A stretch of DNA of 64,000 bases from assembly GCA_037039685.1 (NCBI GenBank), contig JAWNGF010000013.1, positions 827,001 through 891,000 on the forward strand. Reading direction: 5' to 3'. Positions 54,864 to 64,000 of this stretch are shown piece after piece. A program made the translations under genes and the position numbers. The notes below the pieces were generated by a model. That model was not told the DNA's origin. It saw nothing but the letters and a program-made list of their open reading frames with translations, and ran no database searches. Numbering within the stretch: position 1 is the stretch's first letter; every line of letters starts with the position of its first letter. This DNA comes from Ceratobasidium sp. AG-K. Its lineage: Eukaryota; Basidiomycota; Agaricomycetes; Cantharellales; Ceratobasidiaceae.

Positions 54864-55259
54864 TGTCACAACCTAGTCAGGAACAAGATGTTGAGACAAA
54901 TGAGCAGCTCTTAAGCCTGCAAATCACTGAGAGGCTCCAAAGGATATGGGACAACTGTCACAACCTGTCAAGAAGGAATGTTTGAGACTTAAATTGTTCT
55001 TGGGATTCCAACACAATTTACCTTGCATCTTTGTAGCAAGCAAGCAAAGGAAGCACTATCAACATGAGGAAAGCACAGCAAGCATGAATGGAGTAGGATC
55101 AGAACATCAGAATAAGAAGGGTTTGTAGCACATGGAAATCTAAACACAGCAACATGGGAAAGGCAGAGAACACAGTCTACATGCTGCTCAGCCACTAGTG
55201 CAAACAACTAGACGAGTGAAGTCAGAGCAAATGAGCAACAATTAAAACAAAGTTGATGA
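54864..55259 (-). repeat. L LTR fragments, minus strand
   Basis: Two starts of the same LTR end follow each other, TGTCACAACCTAG at 54864 and TGTCACAACCTGTC at 54957. One fragment was thus inserted into or joined to another. The second runs to 55259. Confidence 0.7.
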
Positions 55260-55767
55260 TGTCACAACCTGCTCTGAGAGGAGTTGTTGGGGACTAATGA
55301 GCGGCTCTTGGGCCTGAAATTCACTGAGAATCCAGGAGACACTGGATCACCTCCTCAGGGCAAAGTAGAGTGGATAAACAACAAGGTAAACCATTCTGGG
55401 GATTCTAAGACAATTTCCCTTGCTTCCTTTACAGCAAGCAGAAGAAAGGAAGTGCTATCTACATGGGGAGAGCACAACAGTCCAAAAGGAGCACAAAAGG
55501 AACATCAGAACAATAAGAGCACCTAGCACATGGGGATCATTGCGCAGCGCTCCAGAGAAATTGCAGACCAGAGAATGCATGCTGACAATTCAAGTGTACA
55601 AAGGGCTAAGCAAGAGAAGCAACAACAAAGGAGTAAACAACAAACCAAACTACCTGGCAGCCAACAAGCACACAACAGGGGGAAAACAACAAGCACAACA
55701 TCAAAGGCAGCCAACAAGCGATAAAGGCGCAGCACTCAGACCATCGTCAGGAGCAAGGCGCATCACA
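55260..55767 (-). repeat. Element Q 3' LTR (L family)
   Basis: 508 bp, plus-strand reading TGTCACAACC...GCGCATCACA. It is followed by the element's purine tract, on the plus strand C17 at 55771-55787. Confidence 0.83.
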
Positions 55768-55787
55768 TAGCCCCCCCCCCCCCCCCC

Positions 55788-56398
55788 ACAATGGGCCATT
55801 GGTGGAGTTGTTGGACCATTTCTGCGTGCCCCAAACTACTGGCAATGCTGACCCAATCAGAAGCAACTGGAGGCTCTGGAAACCATCCACAACTTGCCAC
55901 AGGCTCTTCTGGCAGCAGTTTGGGCTCTGGGTATTGGAGCAAGGGTGGATTGGGTGCTGGGTCTTCTCTGAGCTCAAGATGTTCAAAAGAAACGTGCAAT
56001 TTGTTGTTGTTTCTGATGTAGAAGAGGCCCCTGTACTGGGATAAGGATACTTCAATCTCCAGGGGGCAGTTTTTGTAGCAACGCCAAGCAATGACCTTGT
56101 GGAACTTGTGGAAATTGATTGTAATATAATGGTCCCAGCAATAGAAGGGACCACTGCGCAGGGAAGTGGGATTGTTGCTGCTGAGGTAGTACAAATAGCC
56201 ATAGCACCCAAGGCAGAAGAGCTTTGGGCCCTTGCACAAGCAGGCATGCTTGGTAGCAGCAGCAATGAGCAGAAAGCAAAGCTAGGGGACACTTGAATCC
56301 GGCTTGCTCTTGAAGCCCTCTGGCATGTAGTGCAGGTAGGTGTCTAGCCTGCCCCAGCTGTTGTAGGGAGTGTTGTTGAAGGGGCTATGAATGGGCAT
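55788..56398 (-). pseudogene. Element Q ORF3 (type II, one stop)
   Basis: Minus strand, starting MPIHSPFNNTPYNSWG. Blocks: DTYLHYMPEGFKSK, a single TAG near 56284, AAATKHACLCKGPKLF, CYGYLYYLSSNNPTSLR, CWDHYITINF...FHKVIAW, CPLEIEVSLSQY, LHVSFEHLELREDPAPN and LPEEPVASCGWFPEPPVASD. It has no frameshift through the central part, so this copy shows the true reading frame where K is shifted. The end runs into the G-run. Confidence 0.72.
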
Positions 56399-56629
56399 GG
56401 TGAGGCGTGGAGAGAAGGTGATGTAGCAGCTTGGAACGCCTCAGTGAGGCAAGAGACACAAAAAGACAAGATTTGGAGCTGTTGCACTTGCGATTGCTGG
56501 CTGTCCTTTAAGCTCGGCAGAACACGTGGAACAGGAGTATCTGGCCAAGGGGTGTCAGGGAAGTTGGTCTAGAAGTCACGCAATTTGCCATCCAAGTGTA
56601 CCAGCTCAGAAGCAAGTTCAAAAGTCTTA

Positions 56630-57470
56630 TCAAGCCCGCAAATAAGCCTCTAGCCATTGATTCAGTTGCTCAGTTTGGCCATCAGTTTGTGGATGATAAG
56701 CTGTGAAAAATGCAGGGTCAATTTGCAGTGCCTTGTACAGTGCCTTAAGGAATTTGCTGTTGAAAGTTGAGCCTCTGTCTGAAGCAGTTTGCTTAGAAGT
56801 GCCATGGAGACACCAAACATTCTTGAGGAAGAGATCTGCAACATTTTCAGCTGTTGATGACTCCTTGCAGGGGATGAAATGTGCCATTTTGGAGAAGCAA
56901 CCAACAACAACAAAGATGCTGTCAAAGCCCTTGCTCTTGGGAAGTTTGACAAAGAAATTGTAGCAAATGTCCTCCCAAGGGCCAGCAGGAATGGGCAATG
57001 ACTGAATAAAAGCATGCTTTTGTGTGCCCTTACTCCTTTGGCAGATTTCCCAGGAATCCATGTAATGATTGACTTCAAACTTCATAGCAGGCCAGTAGTA
57101 GTGCCTAGATATCAGCTCTAGAGTTCTCGCCTGTCCCTGGTGACTGGTGGCTGGAGTGTCATGGAAATGAGATAACAACTCCTGTTTGAGCTCAGATTCA
57201 TCTGGAACAACAATTCTGCCTTGGTAAAACAAAACTCCTTCGCTTAGAGTGTAATCTTTGAACTTCTGAGCAATGGAATGCTGCATTTTGGCAGGTTCCA
57301 AGGCAGCAGACATCACAGTGTCAAGGCTAGGGTCAGCAAGAAGCGCCTCTTTGAGTTTCTCAAGGAAGGAAGCACTGATTATAGCAGAGGAGCCAGAAAT
57401 TTGATCCTCCCTGATCATCAATTGAGGAAGAGGCTCTTCTGCTGTGTGATCTGCCTGTCTGGACAATGAA
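56630..57470 (-). pseudogene. Element Q integrase fragment
   Basis: Minus strand, an open frame of about 278 codons: LSEGVLFYQGRIVVPDE, zinc region HFHDTPATSHQ...WEICQ (first Cys of the pair is Trp), CYNFFV, VVVGCFSKMAHFIPCKES, SDRGSTFNSKF and YHPQTDGQTEQLNQ. It is truncated at both ends: by LTR R at 57471 and by a deletion near 56637. Uninterrupted length suggests it is younger than K or M, but the zinc-domain Cys loss argues against activity. Confidence 0.85.
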
Positions 57471-57822
57471 TGTCAATGAGTGGCTCTTAGGGCTAAGCTA
57501 AGCAGACACTCAAGTAGAATGGGGAAAACCAAAGAGAACAAGTCTTGTGGAGACAAGACTTGCATTGCTGGTATATCTACTATCTACTGTGGCTATGTAC
57601 AACAGAAAGTCCTGACAAAAGGAGAGAAAGCAAGAGTCCAAGAGAAGCAAGGAAAGAACAAAGGAGACAGGTTAAGTCCATGGACACCAAGGAGAGAAGG
57701 GAACAGGCCAGGCAGGCATGTCCCACAGTCATGGCTTACATAAGAGGCGTACTTCAGGACAAGGCAACCACAACAAAACCAAACACAAGGCAAACAGAGG
57801 GGAAACAGAAGAGGTTGTGAAA
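57471..57822 (-). repeat. Element R 3' LTR
   Basis: About 352 bp, plus-strand reading TGTCAATGAG...GAGGTTGTGAAA (last bases changed from the usual TGTGACA). On the minus strand the purine tract GAGGAGGGGTAG lies just outside it. Confidence 0.65.
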
Positions 57823-57909
57823 CTACCCCTCCTCCTAGGCCCTCTCAACCAACACAAACTCCTCCTCATTTTTCGACACAAAGGGGTCCTCCTCCAACCC
57901 TGTACCTTT

Positions 57910-58293
57910 TCATACCATATAGTCCTCCTCAAAGTCTGTTAGGTCAATGAATGCTGGCTGTTGGTCAGGTTCCACTGCTGGGTCAATGTACTCAATTCCC
58001 GCCCAAGCTGCAGCCTTGCAGTAAGCATTGACAATTTCCAGGTGGTTGTGGATGTTGGCCATGTTGTGTGCAATCCAGTTGCTCCAGTGGATGAGGGGTA
58101 TGCCACAGAAGGAGCAACACGGCCAGGACTGGTGGAAGCACTGGGAGATGATGAAGCAGAAGGATTGGGACAGGCCCTTGTGGTAGTATAGTCCTTCTTC
58201 CAGGTTGACACATACCAGAGACCTCTTGAAAGAGAGGGAGCAGGTGAAGGCGTCATTGTAGATGTGGACAGTGGTGTTTGCAAAGGTGGACAT
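57910..58293 (-). CDS. Element R ORF3 (type III), unknown function
   Basis: Minus strand, 127 residues with no stop: MSTFANTTVHIYNDAFTC, then a Cys-rich centre (SQCFHQSWPCCSFCGIPLIH), WSNWIAHNMANIHNHLEIVN, and an acidic C-terminus (DQQPAFIDLTDFEEDYMV). It starts 86 bp after the pol stop and ends just before the purine tract, the same place as ORF3 in the other elements. The 'W...IAHN....H..I' block resembles CWHHFIAHNF...FHKVIA of type II, so a distant relationship is possible. The frame has stayed open in a CpG-poor, decayed neighbourhood. Confidence 0.6.
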   Translation of the reverse strand: MSTFANTTVHIYNDAFTCSLSFKRSLVCVNLEEGLYYHKGLSQSFCFIISQCFHQSWPCCSFCGIPLIHWSNWIAHNMANIHNHLEIVNAYCKAAAWAGIEYIDPAVEPDQQPAFIDLTDFEEDYMV

Positions 58294-58378
58294 AGTGCAG
58301 TAAGAGGTGAAGGGGTAAGTTTGGTTTTGGTGGTGGGAGTAGAGATATTTTGAGGGGGACTTGGATTCCAGCAGCCCC

Positions 58379-60191
58379 CTACATACACTTTGAACACCAA
58401 ATGGGCTGTTCTTCCTTCTCTTTGGCAGCTGAGTCCTCCCTTGTTTCCTCATGGCAATGGTTCCTGGTAACCTTGGGGACTTCCTTGATGGCATCTGGAT
58501 ATTCTCTGTGGAAGTTGGCAATCAATTCTGTGGCATTGCCAAAGTTTTCTACTGGTGCCCAGGAATCATGTTCCAATGTGTATCCTTTCCATTTGACAAA
58601 GTACTTCAGGGTCCCTTTTTTGATCTTGGAGCTCTGGAGCTGTTCTACTTTGTACTCTTGTTCACCTTCTGGGGTTTCAATGGGGGGAGGTGGTTCCATC
58701 TGCCAGCCTCCTATTTCATCTTCCTGGTACTTGGCCAAACAGGAGACATTGATTACAGGATGTATAGTCATGGAAGGGGGTAGTTCAAGCTTGTATGCAT
58801 CTCTTCCTATTGCTTCCAGTACAGTGAAGGGGCCCAGAAATTTTTGCAAGAATTTCAAGGATGGTCAATATGTTGCAATATAATTGTGGCTGAGCCAAAC
58901 CTTGTGACCAATTTAGATGGGATCTTCCTGCCTTTTCTGATACACATATTCCTTGTCTTGTTCCTTACTCAGGGTTAGACTGGCCTTGGCTTCTTCTAGG
59001 TTTTCCTGAATTTGTTGTGCATGGGCAGCAGCTTCAGGTTCAGATCTGTCTTCTAGAGGTGTCCCTTCAATTGAAGGGTGGCATGCAGTATTATCAAAGA
59101 AATGTGTCATGCCATTACTTGAGTGCAAGGAATTATGTTATGCAAATTTGGCAAAGGGAAGGAGTCACGCCCAATCATGCTGTTTGAAGGATCAATAGGT
59201 GCAGACAAAGGATTCCACTATTTGGTTGATGTGTTTGGTCTGACCATCTGGTTAAGGGTTGTAGGCTGTGGAGAGTCTTGGTCTTATTTAGCAGGCCTGG
59301 TAGAGTTCCTTCATGAATTTGGATGCAAAGGTAGGGCCTTGATCTGGCACAACCGTTTCTGGGGTACTGTGCAGCTTCCAACAGTGTTCCAAAAATAGTT
59401 CTGCTAACTTTGGTGATGTGGTTTTTTCCAAGCAGGGGATGGAGAGTGCCATTTTTGTGAGGGTGTCAACAATGACCAATATGGTGTCCAACCCCTTTGA
59501 TGTGGGTGGTTTAACAATGATATCAATGGAAATGTGTTGCCACCATTTTGATGGAAGTTCCAGCGGCTGTAGTTCTCCCATCAGTTGTTGGTTGATGGGT
59601 TTACCTTGTTGGCACAAATTGCAGGATGCCACATATTTGTTGATGGATGCTTTCACGGAAGGCCACTGATATTCCCTCTTGATCAATTCCAAGGTCTTGG
59701 CTAGTCCCATGTGCCCTACTGCTTTGTTGTTGTGATGGAGTTCCAGGATCAGTCTTTTTGCTTCATTGTTGTTGAGAATATAGATTCAGCCTTTCTTGTA
59801 CAACATATCATTTCTGATCTTCCAGTCTTTGAACTCTGTCTGGACTTTTGCAGGGGCTTTGTCCAGGTGATTGCTGAGGAAAGCACAAATGGATTGGGTG
59901 TAGTTGTCCTTCAGGGTTTGGTTTTTGATTTCCTCATGAATGTGAGTTGACAATGCCTCCCTGAGGGTTCTCCTTCTGCTGAATTGATGAAAACTTGTGG
60001 TGGAAGTAAGGGTTTTTGAGGGATCACCCCCTGTCTAGGTCATGGTTAGGTTAACTCAGTGCATCTGCTTTTCTGTTTCCACCACCTGCTCTGTATTGGA
60101 TCTGGAAATTGAATTCTGAGAGGAACACTGCCCAGTGGTTCTATTGTTTAATCCAGGCTTTTGATGTCATGAAGTATTCCATGTTCTTGTG
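58379..60191 (-). pseudogene. Element R pol: RNase H end, integrase, chromodomain
   Basis: Minus strand. RNase H end (VFLSEFNFQIQYRAGGGNRK with a nearby stop), integrase zinc region HHNNKAVGHM...CNLCQ, IDIIV, VDTLTKMALSIPCLE, PDQGPTF, then a stop near 59288. It continues QQIQENLEEAKASLTLSKEQ, FLQKFLGPFTVLEAIGRDAY and the chromodomain EYKVEQLQSSK...YFVKWKGYTLEHDSW. The chromodomain keeps the aromatic positions. Several stops (59760, 59288, 58912, 58870) kill the gene. Confidence 0.85.
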
Positions 60192-60655
60192 TGTTGCAAC
60201 CCAATGCTATGATGGTTGCCGACTGTAACTGTATGTGCTCAAGTCAAGACTTAGTGAGACTTAGAACCCAAAGAATGGTGAATTGTAGACTGTGAACAGC
60301 ACTAAGACCTGAGGATCCAAGGTAATCCTGAGGGAAACCCAGTGAAGGACTGTTTGTCAGGGAAATGACAAGGCAAAACAAGATGGAGATACCATGCTTG
60401 TTGTTGCCTCATTACATATTCAGAAAAAGACATGAGTCATACTCATGCCAAGAAACAAATCATACAAACTATCCAATCAGAAACTCTATGAGTCATGTAC
60501 TATAAAGGAACATGACATGCCAAGAATGGAACTTGCAAGACAAAAGAGAAAAGAAGCAGCTTAAGGCTGTGTAAGCACAAAGGAAATAGAACAAAGGAGA
60601 CACAAGACAAGTACTCAGAAGACAAAGTCCATTGGAGGGGCATTGGGTCATGACA
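60192..60655 (-). repeat. Element D 3' LTR
   Basis: 464 bp; minus strand TGTCATGACCC...GGGTTGCAACA, similar to the solo LTR 45798-46299. The G-run AAGGGGGGGTAA lies inside it. Confidence 0.88.
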
Positions 60656-60697
60656 TTACCCCCCCTTAGGAGCCCATTTAGGGGTCCTGAATGGTGA

Positions 60698-61461
60698 CTA
60701 CTGCAGTTTACAGTTGCCCACCATTTTTTCAAAGGCTTCCCTGTCCCCTTGGGACCAAATGGACTCCTCTTCTTCCAGAATTATGGGGTTCTCTGCTGAG
60801 TCCCCCACTTCCTCCTTCAATTCCATGGCGCCTCCTTGCACCCTCCTTCCCATGTGGGTTGGTCCTTGACCCAAACCCTCTCTTTGTCTGCTAGCCATTC
60901 TGTTGGCAACCCCTTCCTTTCCTCCCATTGGTACAGGTTGGGACTGTTGTCCCACCACCTCAGCTGGTACTCAATCTCTTTGGCCCTTTGGCCCCTGTCC
61001 TCCATCCAATCCTTTAGGTCTTGATCCCACACTGCATCCCATTCCCACTTGTTGTGCAAACGCGCCCTTCCTTCATTCTCCTCTCAGATCCACTTGGACT
61101 GCCACACAAGGGGGTTGTTGATGTGATGGTCCCTCCATTCCTTGCTTGTCCTGTTATTGACGCTCCCCAAAATCACCTCCTGGGCTGAAAACGTTGCACA
61201 CCCCCTGGCTATCAGGATGCTTGGCCGCCCCCTGAGTTGACGTTTTGTGGGTGGCTTGTGTCCAACCCACTCAAATGCCCCTGCCACCGCCAGATGGAGC
61301 ATGTTGCTCCCTGGGTAGTATTGGCACTGTCCAACAGGCCGCATCAGTTGAGGAATGTGGTATAAGACCACGCCTGAGCCAAGACACTTTGCAATTTTGT
61401 GGGCTGCACCTGTGGCCCATGGCAGGTTACTGATGGTGACTGAGCAATGAGCAGCAGGCAT
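60698..61461 (-). pseudogene. Element D ORF3 (type I)
   Basis: Minus strand, start ATG-CCT-GC (MPAAHCSVTISNLPWAT), overlapping pol by 35 bp. It has GAFEWVGHKPPTKRQL, the motif LIARGCATFSAQEVILGS, a TGA at about 61087 (likely from CGA), then the Trp-rich half EWDAVWDQDLKDWMEDRG and a frameshift near 60830. It ends NPIILEEEES...FEKMVGNCKLQ, matching the NPIDL...EEFMLKKEKDC end of element B ORF3. One stop and one frameshift are its only defects. Confidence 0.75.
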
Positions 61462-62535
61462 GTTTGGAAGGATTGTTGGGAGTGGTGGATTGGTCTGAGA
61501 GTGGTTTTAGAGTGATGTAAGGCTGGTGAGAGCTGTTTGAGTTGAAGTTTGTTGCTCTCCCCTTGGTCCTTTTGAGTGGCTGCTGTTTGAAATTTGGGGG
61601 TACAGGTGCCAAAGGGTTTTCTTTGGGGAACTTTCTCATGATGGGTAGTAGTTCTGCAAGCTTTTCTGATCTTTCTTTGGTATCTTTGCTTGGTGGATAT
61701 CCCTTCCATCAGATTACATATTTGAGTCCTTCCTTCATCTCCTTCCAATCCAAAATCTTCTTGACTTCATAAACTTCTTTGTCTTCCTCTGTTTCTATGG
61801 GAGGTGGTTGCATTTGGTTCCTGTTGAATGCCTTGTCCTCCTTGTATTTCCATAGTTGATCAATATGGAAGATGTTATGCTTCTTGATGGATTTGGGAAG
61901 TTCAATCTCATATGCATGAGAAGAGATTGCCCTTGCAATCTTGAAACAACCTAATTTCTTGTTGTCCAGTTTCTTCATTGGTTGCTTTGTTTTGAAATTT
62001 GTGCTTAGCACCCAAACAAGGTCACCTGGCTCATATTGTTCTCTGGGTTCCTTGGCCTGATCTTCATGGAATCGCATTGCTGCTGTTGCTTCTTTCCTTG
62101 CTTCTTCCATTTGTTCTTGTAGGGTTCTAGCCAAAGGGTTCTGAACATCAACTTCCACTATATTCCATCCAGGGTGGAATCCATAGTTAATTTTGAAGAG
62201 AGTCATGCCTGTGGTTCTGTTGACATGATTGTTGTAGCAAAATTCCGCAATATATAGCCATTGTGCCCAGTTATCTTGTCTGTAGTTGATGAAAACCCTA
62301 AGAAACACTTCAAGCCACTGGTTAACTTGTTCTGACTGCCCATCAGTCTGAGGGTGGAATGCTGTACTGAATGAAGGGTTGATTCCAGGTTTTTCATAGA
62401 GGGAGTGTAGGAAGTGACTGTTGAAGGTTGCCCCTCTGTCAGAGATGGTTTGCTTGGGTAAACCATGAAGCTTCCAAACATTTGACCAAAAGAGATCTGC
62501 AACCCCTTCTGCCATTGTTGCTTCCTTGTGAGGGA
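61427..62535 (-). pseudogene. Element D pol: integrase core to chromodomain
   Basis: Minus strand. It begins at HKEAT.AEGVADLFWSNVW, so the first catalytic Asp and everything upstream are lost at the X junction. Then SDRGATFNSHF, HPQTDGQSEQVNQ, FCYNNHVNRTTGM, GDLVWVLSTNFKTKQPMKK, FKIARAISSHAYEIELP and the chromodomain VYEVKKILDWK...YVI*WKGYP with one stop. The C-terminal tail overlaps ORF3. Apart from that stop the frame is clean over 800 bp. Confidence 0.87.
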
Positions 62536-63001
62536 TGCATGCAGTAGTTGTGGAGATATGCTGTGTTCAAAGTATGGATCATGTGGCTATCAATATTTGA
62601 ACACTGATAAGAGAATATCTCTGAAGCCGCTGTACGGAAATACATGAAACTCCGCCGATACATGTGCGAGGCTGTGCGTTAGTGAGCGCAAAGGAAATCA
62701 AGTCTATCGGTTCGGCAAGTCGGACGATATACCAGAAATACTTGTATTTTACGAAGGTACAAATTGATTAAATTTAAACAATTTGTAACTTAATGAGTTC
62801 CAAGTCGTTCAAGTTGCTGAAGGTCACGACTGATAGAGAAACATCAGAAGTATCGATTCGCACTCTTGTATATACAATGCAAGTCGAAACACATTCGTTA
62901 CAGGCGATACAAAACGAGACATATTTTGTACATTTTCCGATCCTTGGATATAGTGAGTTTAGACTAAGTATAGATACCAATGGAAGTCAGTATCCATAAC
63001 A
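62536..63001 (-). mobile_element. X-family LTR fragment (CpG-rich end)
   Basis: Reverse-oriented copy of the first ~470 bp of X (terminus TGTTATGG at 63001). Its inner side stops at CTGCATG, directly against element D integrase. Only the CpG-rich arm is present. The flanks are different elements (D on the left, F on the right), so this is a rearranged junction rather than a clean insertion. Confidence 0.85.
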
Positions 63002-63002
63002 C

Positions 63003-63689
63003 CAAGACCTACACAATGCAGGTGTACCCCAAGCCATTTTTACGAGTCTAGATGTCTTTCAGCAGGAGTGGGAATTAGCCTTTGGTGAAATAGAGCAAGT
63101 AGAGGTCTACAGACAGAAGTACAAGGCACTTTCCCAGACCAAAACAGTGGTTGAATACCTCACCCAATTTAGGATTCTGTTGGCACTGCTAGACTACAAT
63201 GAGCAGACCCTGAAAGACAACTTCTATGCGGGCCTCAAGGACAACATCAAGGATATGCTAACCTCCCAGGCCTATAATCGCCACAATGCAACACTACAGG
63301 ACCTGTTTACTAGGACCCAGGAAATTGATGCCGCGCTCATTGCAAGGAACATGGAGAAAAAGGGAACCAACATCCCGGAGAGGGCAACTTCAAGCGGCAC
63401 CCAGAAGCGGGTAACCACAAGCGCAACAGCGCATAGATACCAGAAAGGAGAAGCGATCTACACAGTTACTCCCCAGGGCAGCAAGAAGGGCATGATCGAG
63501 TCAATTAGCAAGAACAAACGCGGTTTCCTTACCCCCAAGGTCAAATGGGCTGATGGAACAATGTCAGAAATCCCCTTTAGCTTCATCAAACCAGATATTT
63601 GCCAGGCTAGGGTGGAAGTAGCAGCGGTCACAAGCAAAACCACCTGTTATTGCTGCCAGAAAAAGGGGCATATTGCTAAAGATTGTTGA
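63003..63689 (+). pseudogene. Element F gag (5' end lost)
   Basis: An open frame of 229 codons begins at the X junction without its start: FTSLDVFQQEWELAFGEIEQ, LSQTKTVVEYLTQFRILLAL (Ty3 capsid core), DNFYAGLKDNIKDMLTSQAY, a basic region, and the zinc knuckle CYCCQKKGHIAKDC (CX2CX4HX4C) before TGA. It has normal CpG levels and no stop, so it is much fresher than its neighbours. The missing N-terminus is due to the rearrangement with X. Confidence 0.85.
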
Positions 63690-63749
63690 ACGCAAATAGC
63701 AGCCCTGGAAGAAGTTGTTACTAGTGATTCAGAGTCAGGAAAAGGCAGC

Positions 63750-64000
63750 GACTGAGGGGAGCATCAGGCGCCCTAAAGTCGGAATTAGATCGTGTAATCT
63801 CAGGAAATCGGAAGCAGTCTGTAAACAAAATACATCTTTGTTCCACCAAATATGCAGACCAGCTTTGCATTCCCATCATGATTGAAAGCCTGAAAAACCT
63901 TATTACCGTAGCCATGATCGACTCAGGGGCATTGGGAAACTTCATTAACTCCAAATATGTAAAGAAACACAAAATCCCAACAAAAAAGAAAACAGCAAGA
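63750..64000 (+). CDS. Element F protease (start of pol, runs off the window)
   Basis: Open in the -1 frame relative to gag, from about 63750 to the window end. The retropepsin active site AMIDSGALGNFINSKY is intact, in the correct order after a zinc-knuckle Gag. The start is not defined; the gag-pol relation (-1, short gap after the gag stop) is like elements A and B. Confidence 0.82.

Larger units (their letters stand above)
55260..57470 (-). mobile_element. Ty3/gypsy element Q (L family, truncated)
   Basis: Minus strand: 3' LTR 55260-55767, a G17 tract, type II ORF3, short pol tail, then integrase up to 57470, where LTR R begins. The pol tail and integrase are joined by a deletion near 56637 that removed the integrase C-terminal part and the chromodomain. 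Confidence 0.78.
57471..60191 (-). mobile_element. Ty3/gypsy element R (truncated)
   Basis: Minus strand: LTR-like 57471-57822 (3'), purine tract, ORF3 (type III), chromodomain, integrase and the end of RNase H. It is cut at 60192 by the LTR of element D. It appears inserted in element Q at 57470, but the other side is not in the window. Confidence 0.75.
60192..62535 (-). mobile_element. Ty3/gypsy chromovirus D (truncated)
   Basis: Minus strand: 3' LTR 60192-60655, G-run, type I ORF3, pol from the integrase core to the chromodomain. Its upstream part is lost at 62536, where an X fragment begins. It interrupts element R at 60191. It belongs to the same lineage as element B. Confidence 0.8.

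Noticed and set aside
1..64000. tRNA, rRNA, CRISPR array, riboswitch or bacterial operon
   Set aside because: No cloverleaf, rRNA core, regular spacer array or operon structure seen on either strand; content is eukaryotic transposons.

Overview
The window looks like transposon-rich chromatin from a filamentous basidiomycete. The evidence is a TPR-CHAT gene of the type greatly expanded in Agaricomycetes (it recalls Rhizoctonia/Ceratobasidiaceae, but genus is a guess), many chromodomain Ty3/gypsy elements, a Tc1/mariner element and a relic fungal Tnp2-like transposase. I see no rRNA, tRNA, CRISPR or bacterial feature, and no intact cellular gene. Nearly every base can be assigned to nested mobile elements.

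Layout. 1-829: right part of an 'X' LTR (window-truncated). 830-3663 plus 18847-19053: one TPR-CHAT pseudogene, split by Ty3 element A (3664-18841, target duplication GGTTC). Element A is itself split by the young, nearly intact Ty3 element B (5993-13222, duplication CAAGG). 19194-30026: Ty3 element C on the minus strand (duplication CACAA), whose pol holds a solo LTR 'H' (duplication AAATC) that contains a Tc1/mariner element, and whose gag holds an X LTR (duplication GTAGC) that contains a 1.1 kb palindromic foldback element. 30032-31700: unassigned. 31.7-36.3 kb: degraded Ty3 element E with two solo LTRs nested in it. 36.3-51.9 kb: cluster of 'L-family' Ty3 elements (K, M, P and fragments) and about a dozen L LTRs in both orientations. 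52.2-54.8 kb: Tnp2-like transposase fossil. 55.3-62.5 kb: minus-strand Ty3 remnants Q, R and D. 62.5-63.0 kb: X fragment. 63.0-64.0 kb: gag and protease start of a fresher element F.

How the parts relate. Elements A, B, D and E encode gag, pro-pol with a C-terminal chromodomain, and a third ORF (ORF3, type I) that starts ATG-CCT-GC inside or next to the 3' end of pol. K, M and Q carry a different ORF3 (type II), R a third kind, and C none. The LTRs of A, B and C contain, 33-34 bp after the TATA box, a 11-12 bp motif perfectly complementary to bases just inside the 5' LTR. This is the arrangement of Tf1/sushi-type self-priming.

All elements except B, F and one arm of X are strikingly poor in CpG. 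Their inactivating changes are largely CGA to TGA stops and catalytic GAC to AAC changes, as expected from decay of methylated CpG. In B, three of the four differences between its LTRs are also CpG losses, so decay has begun there.
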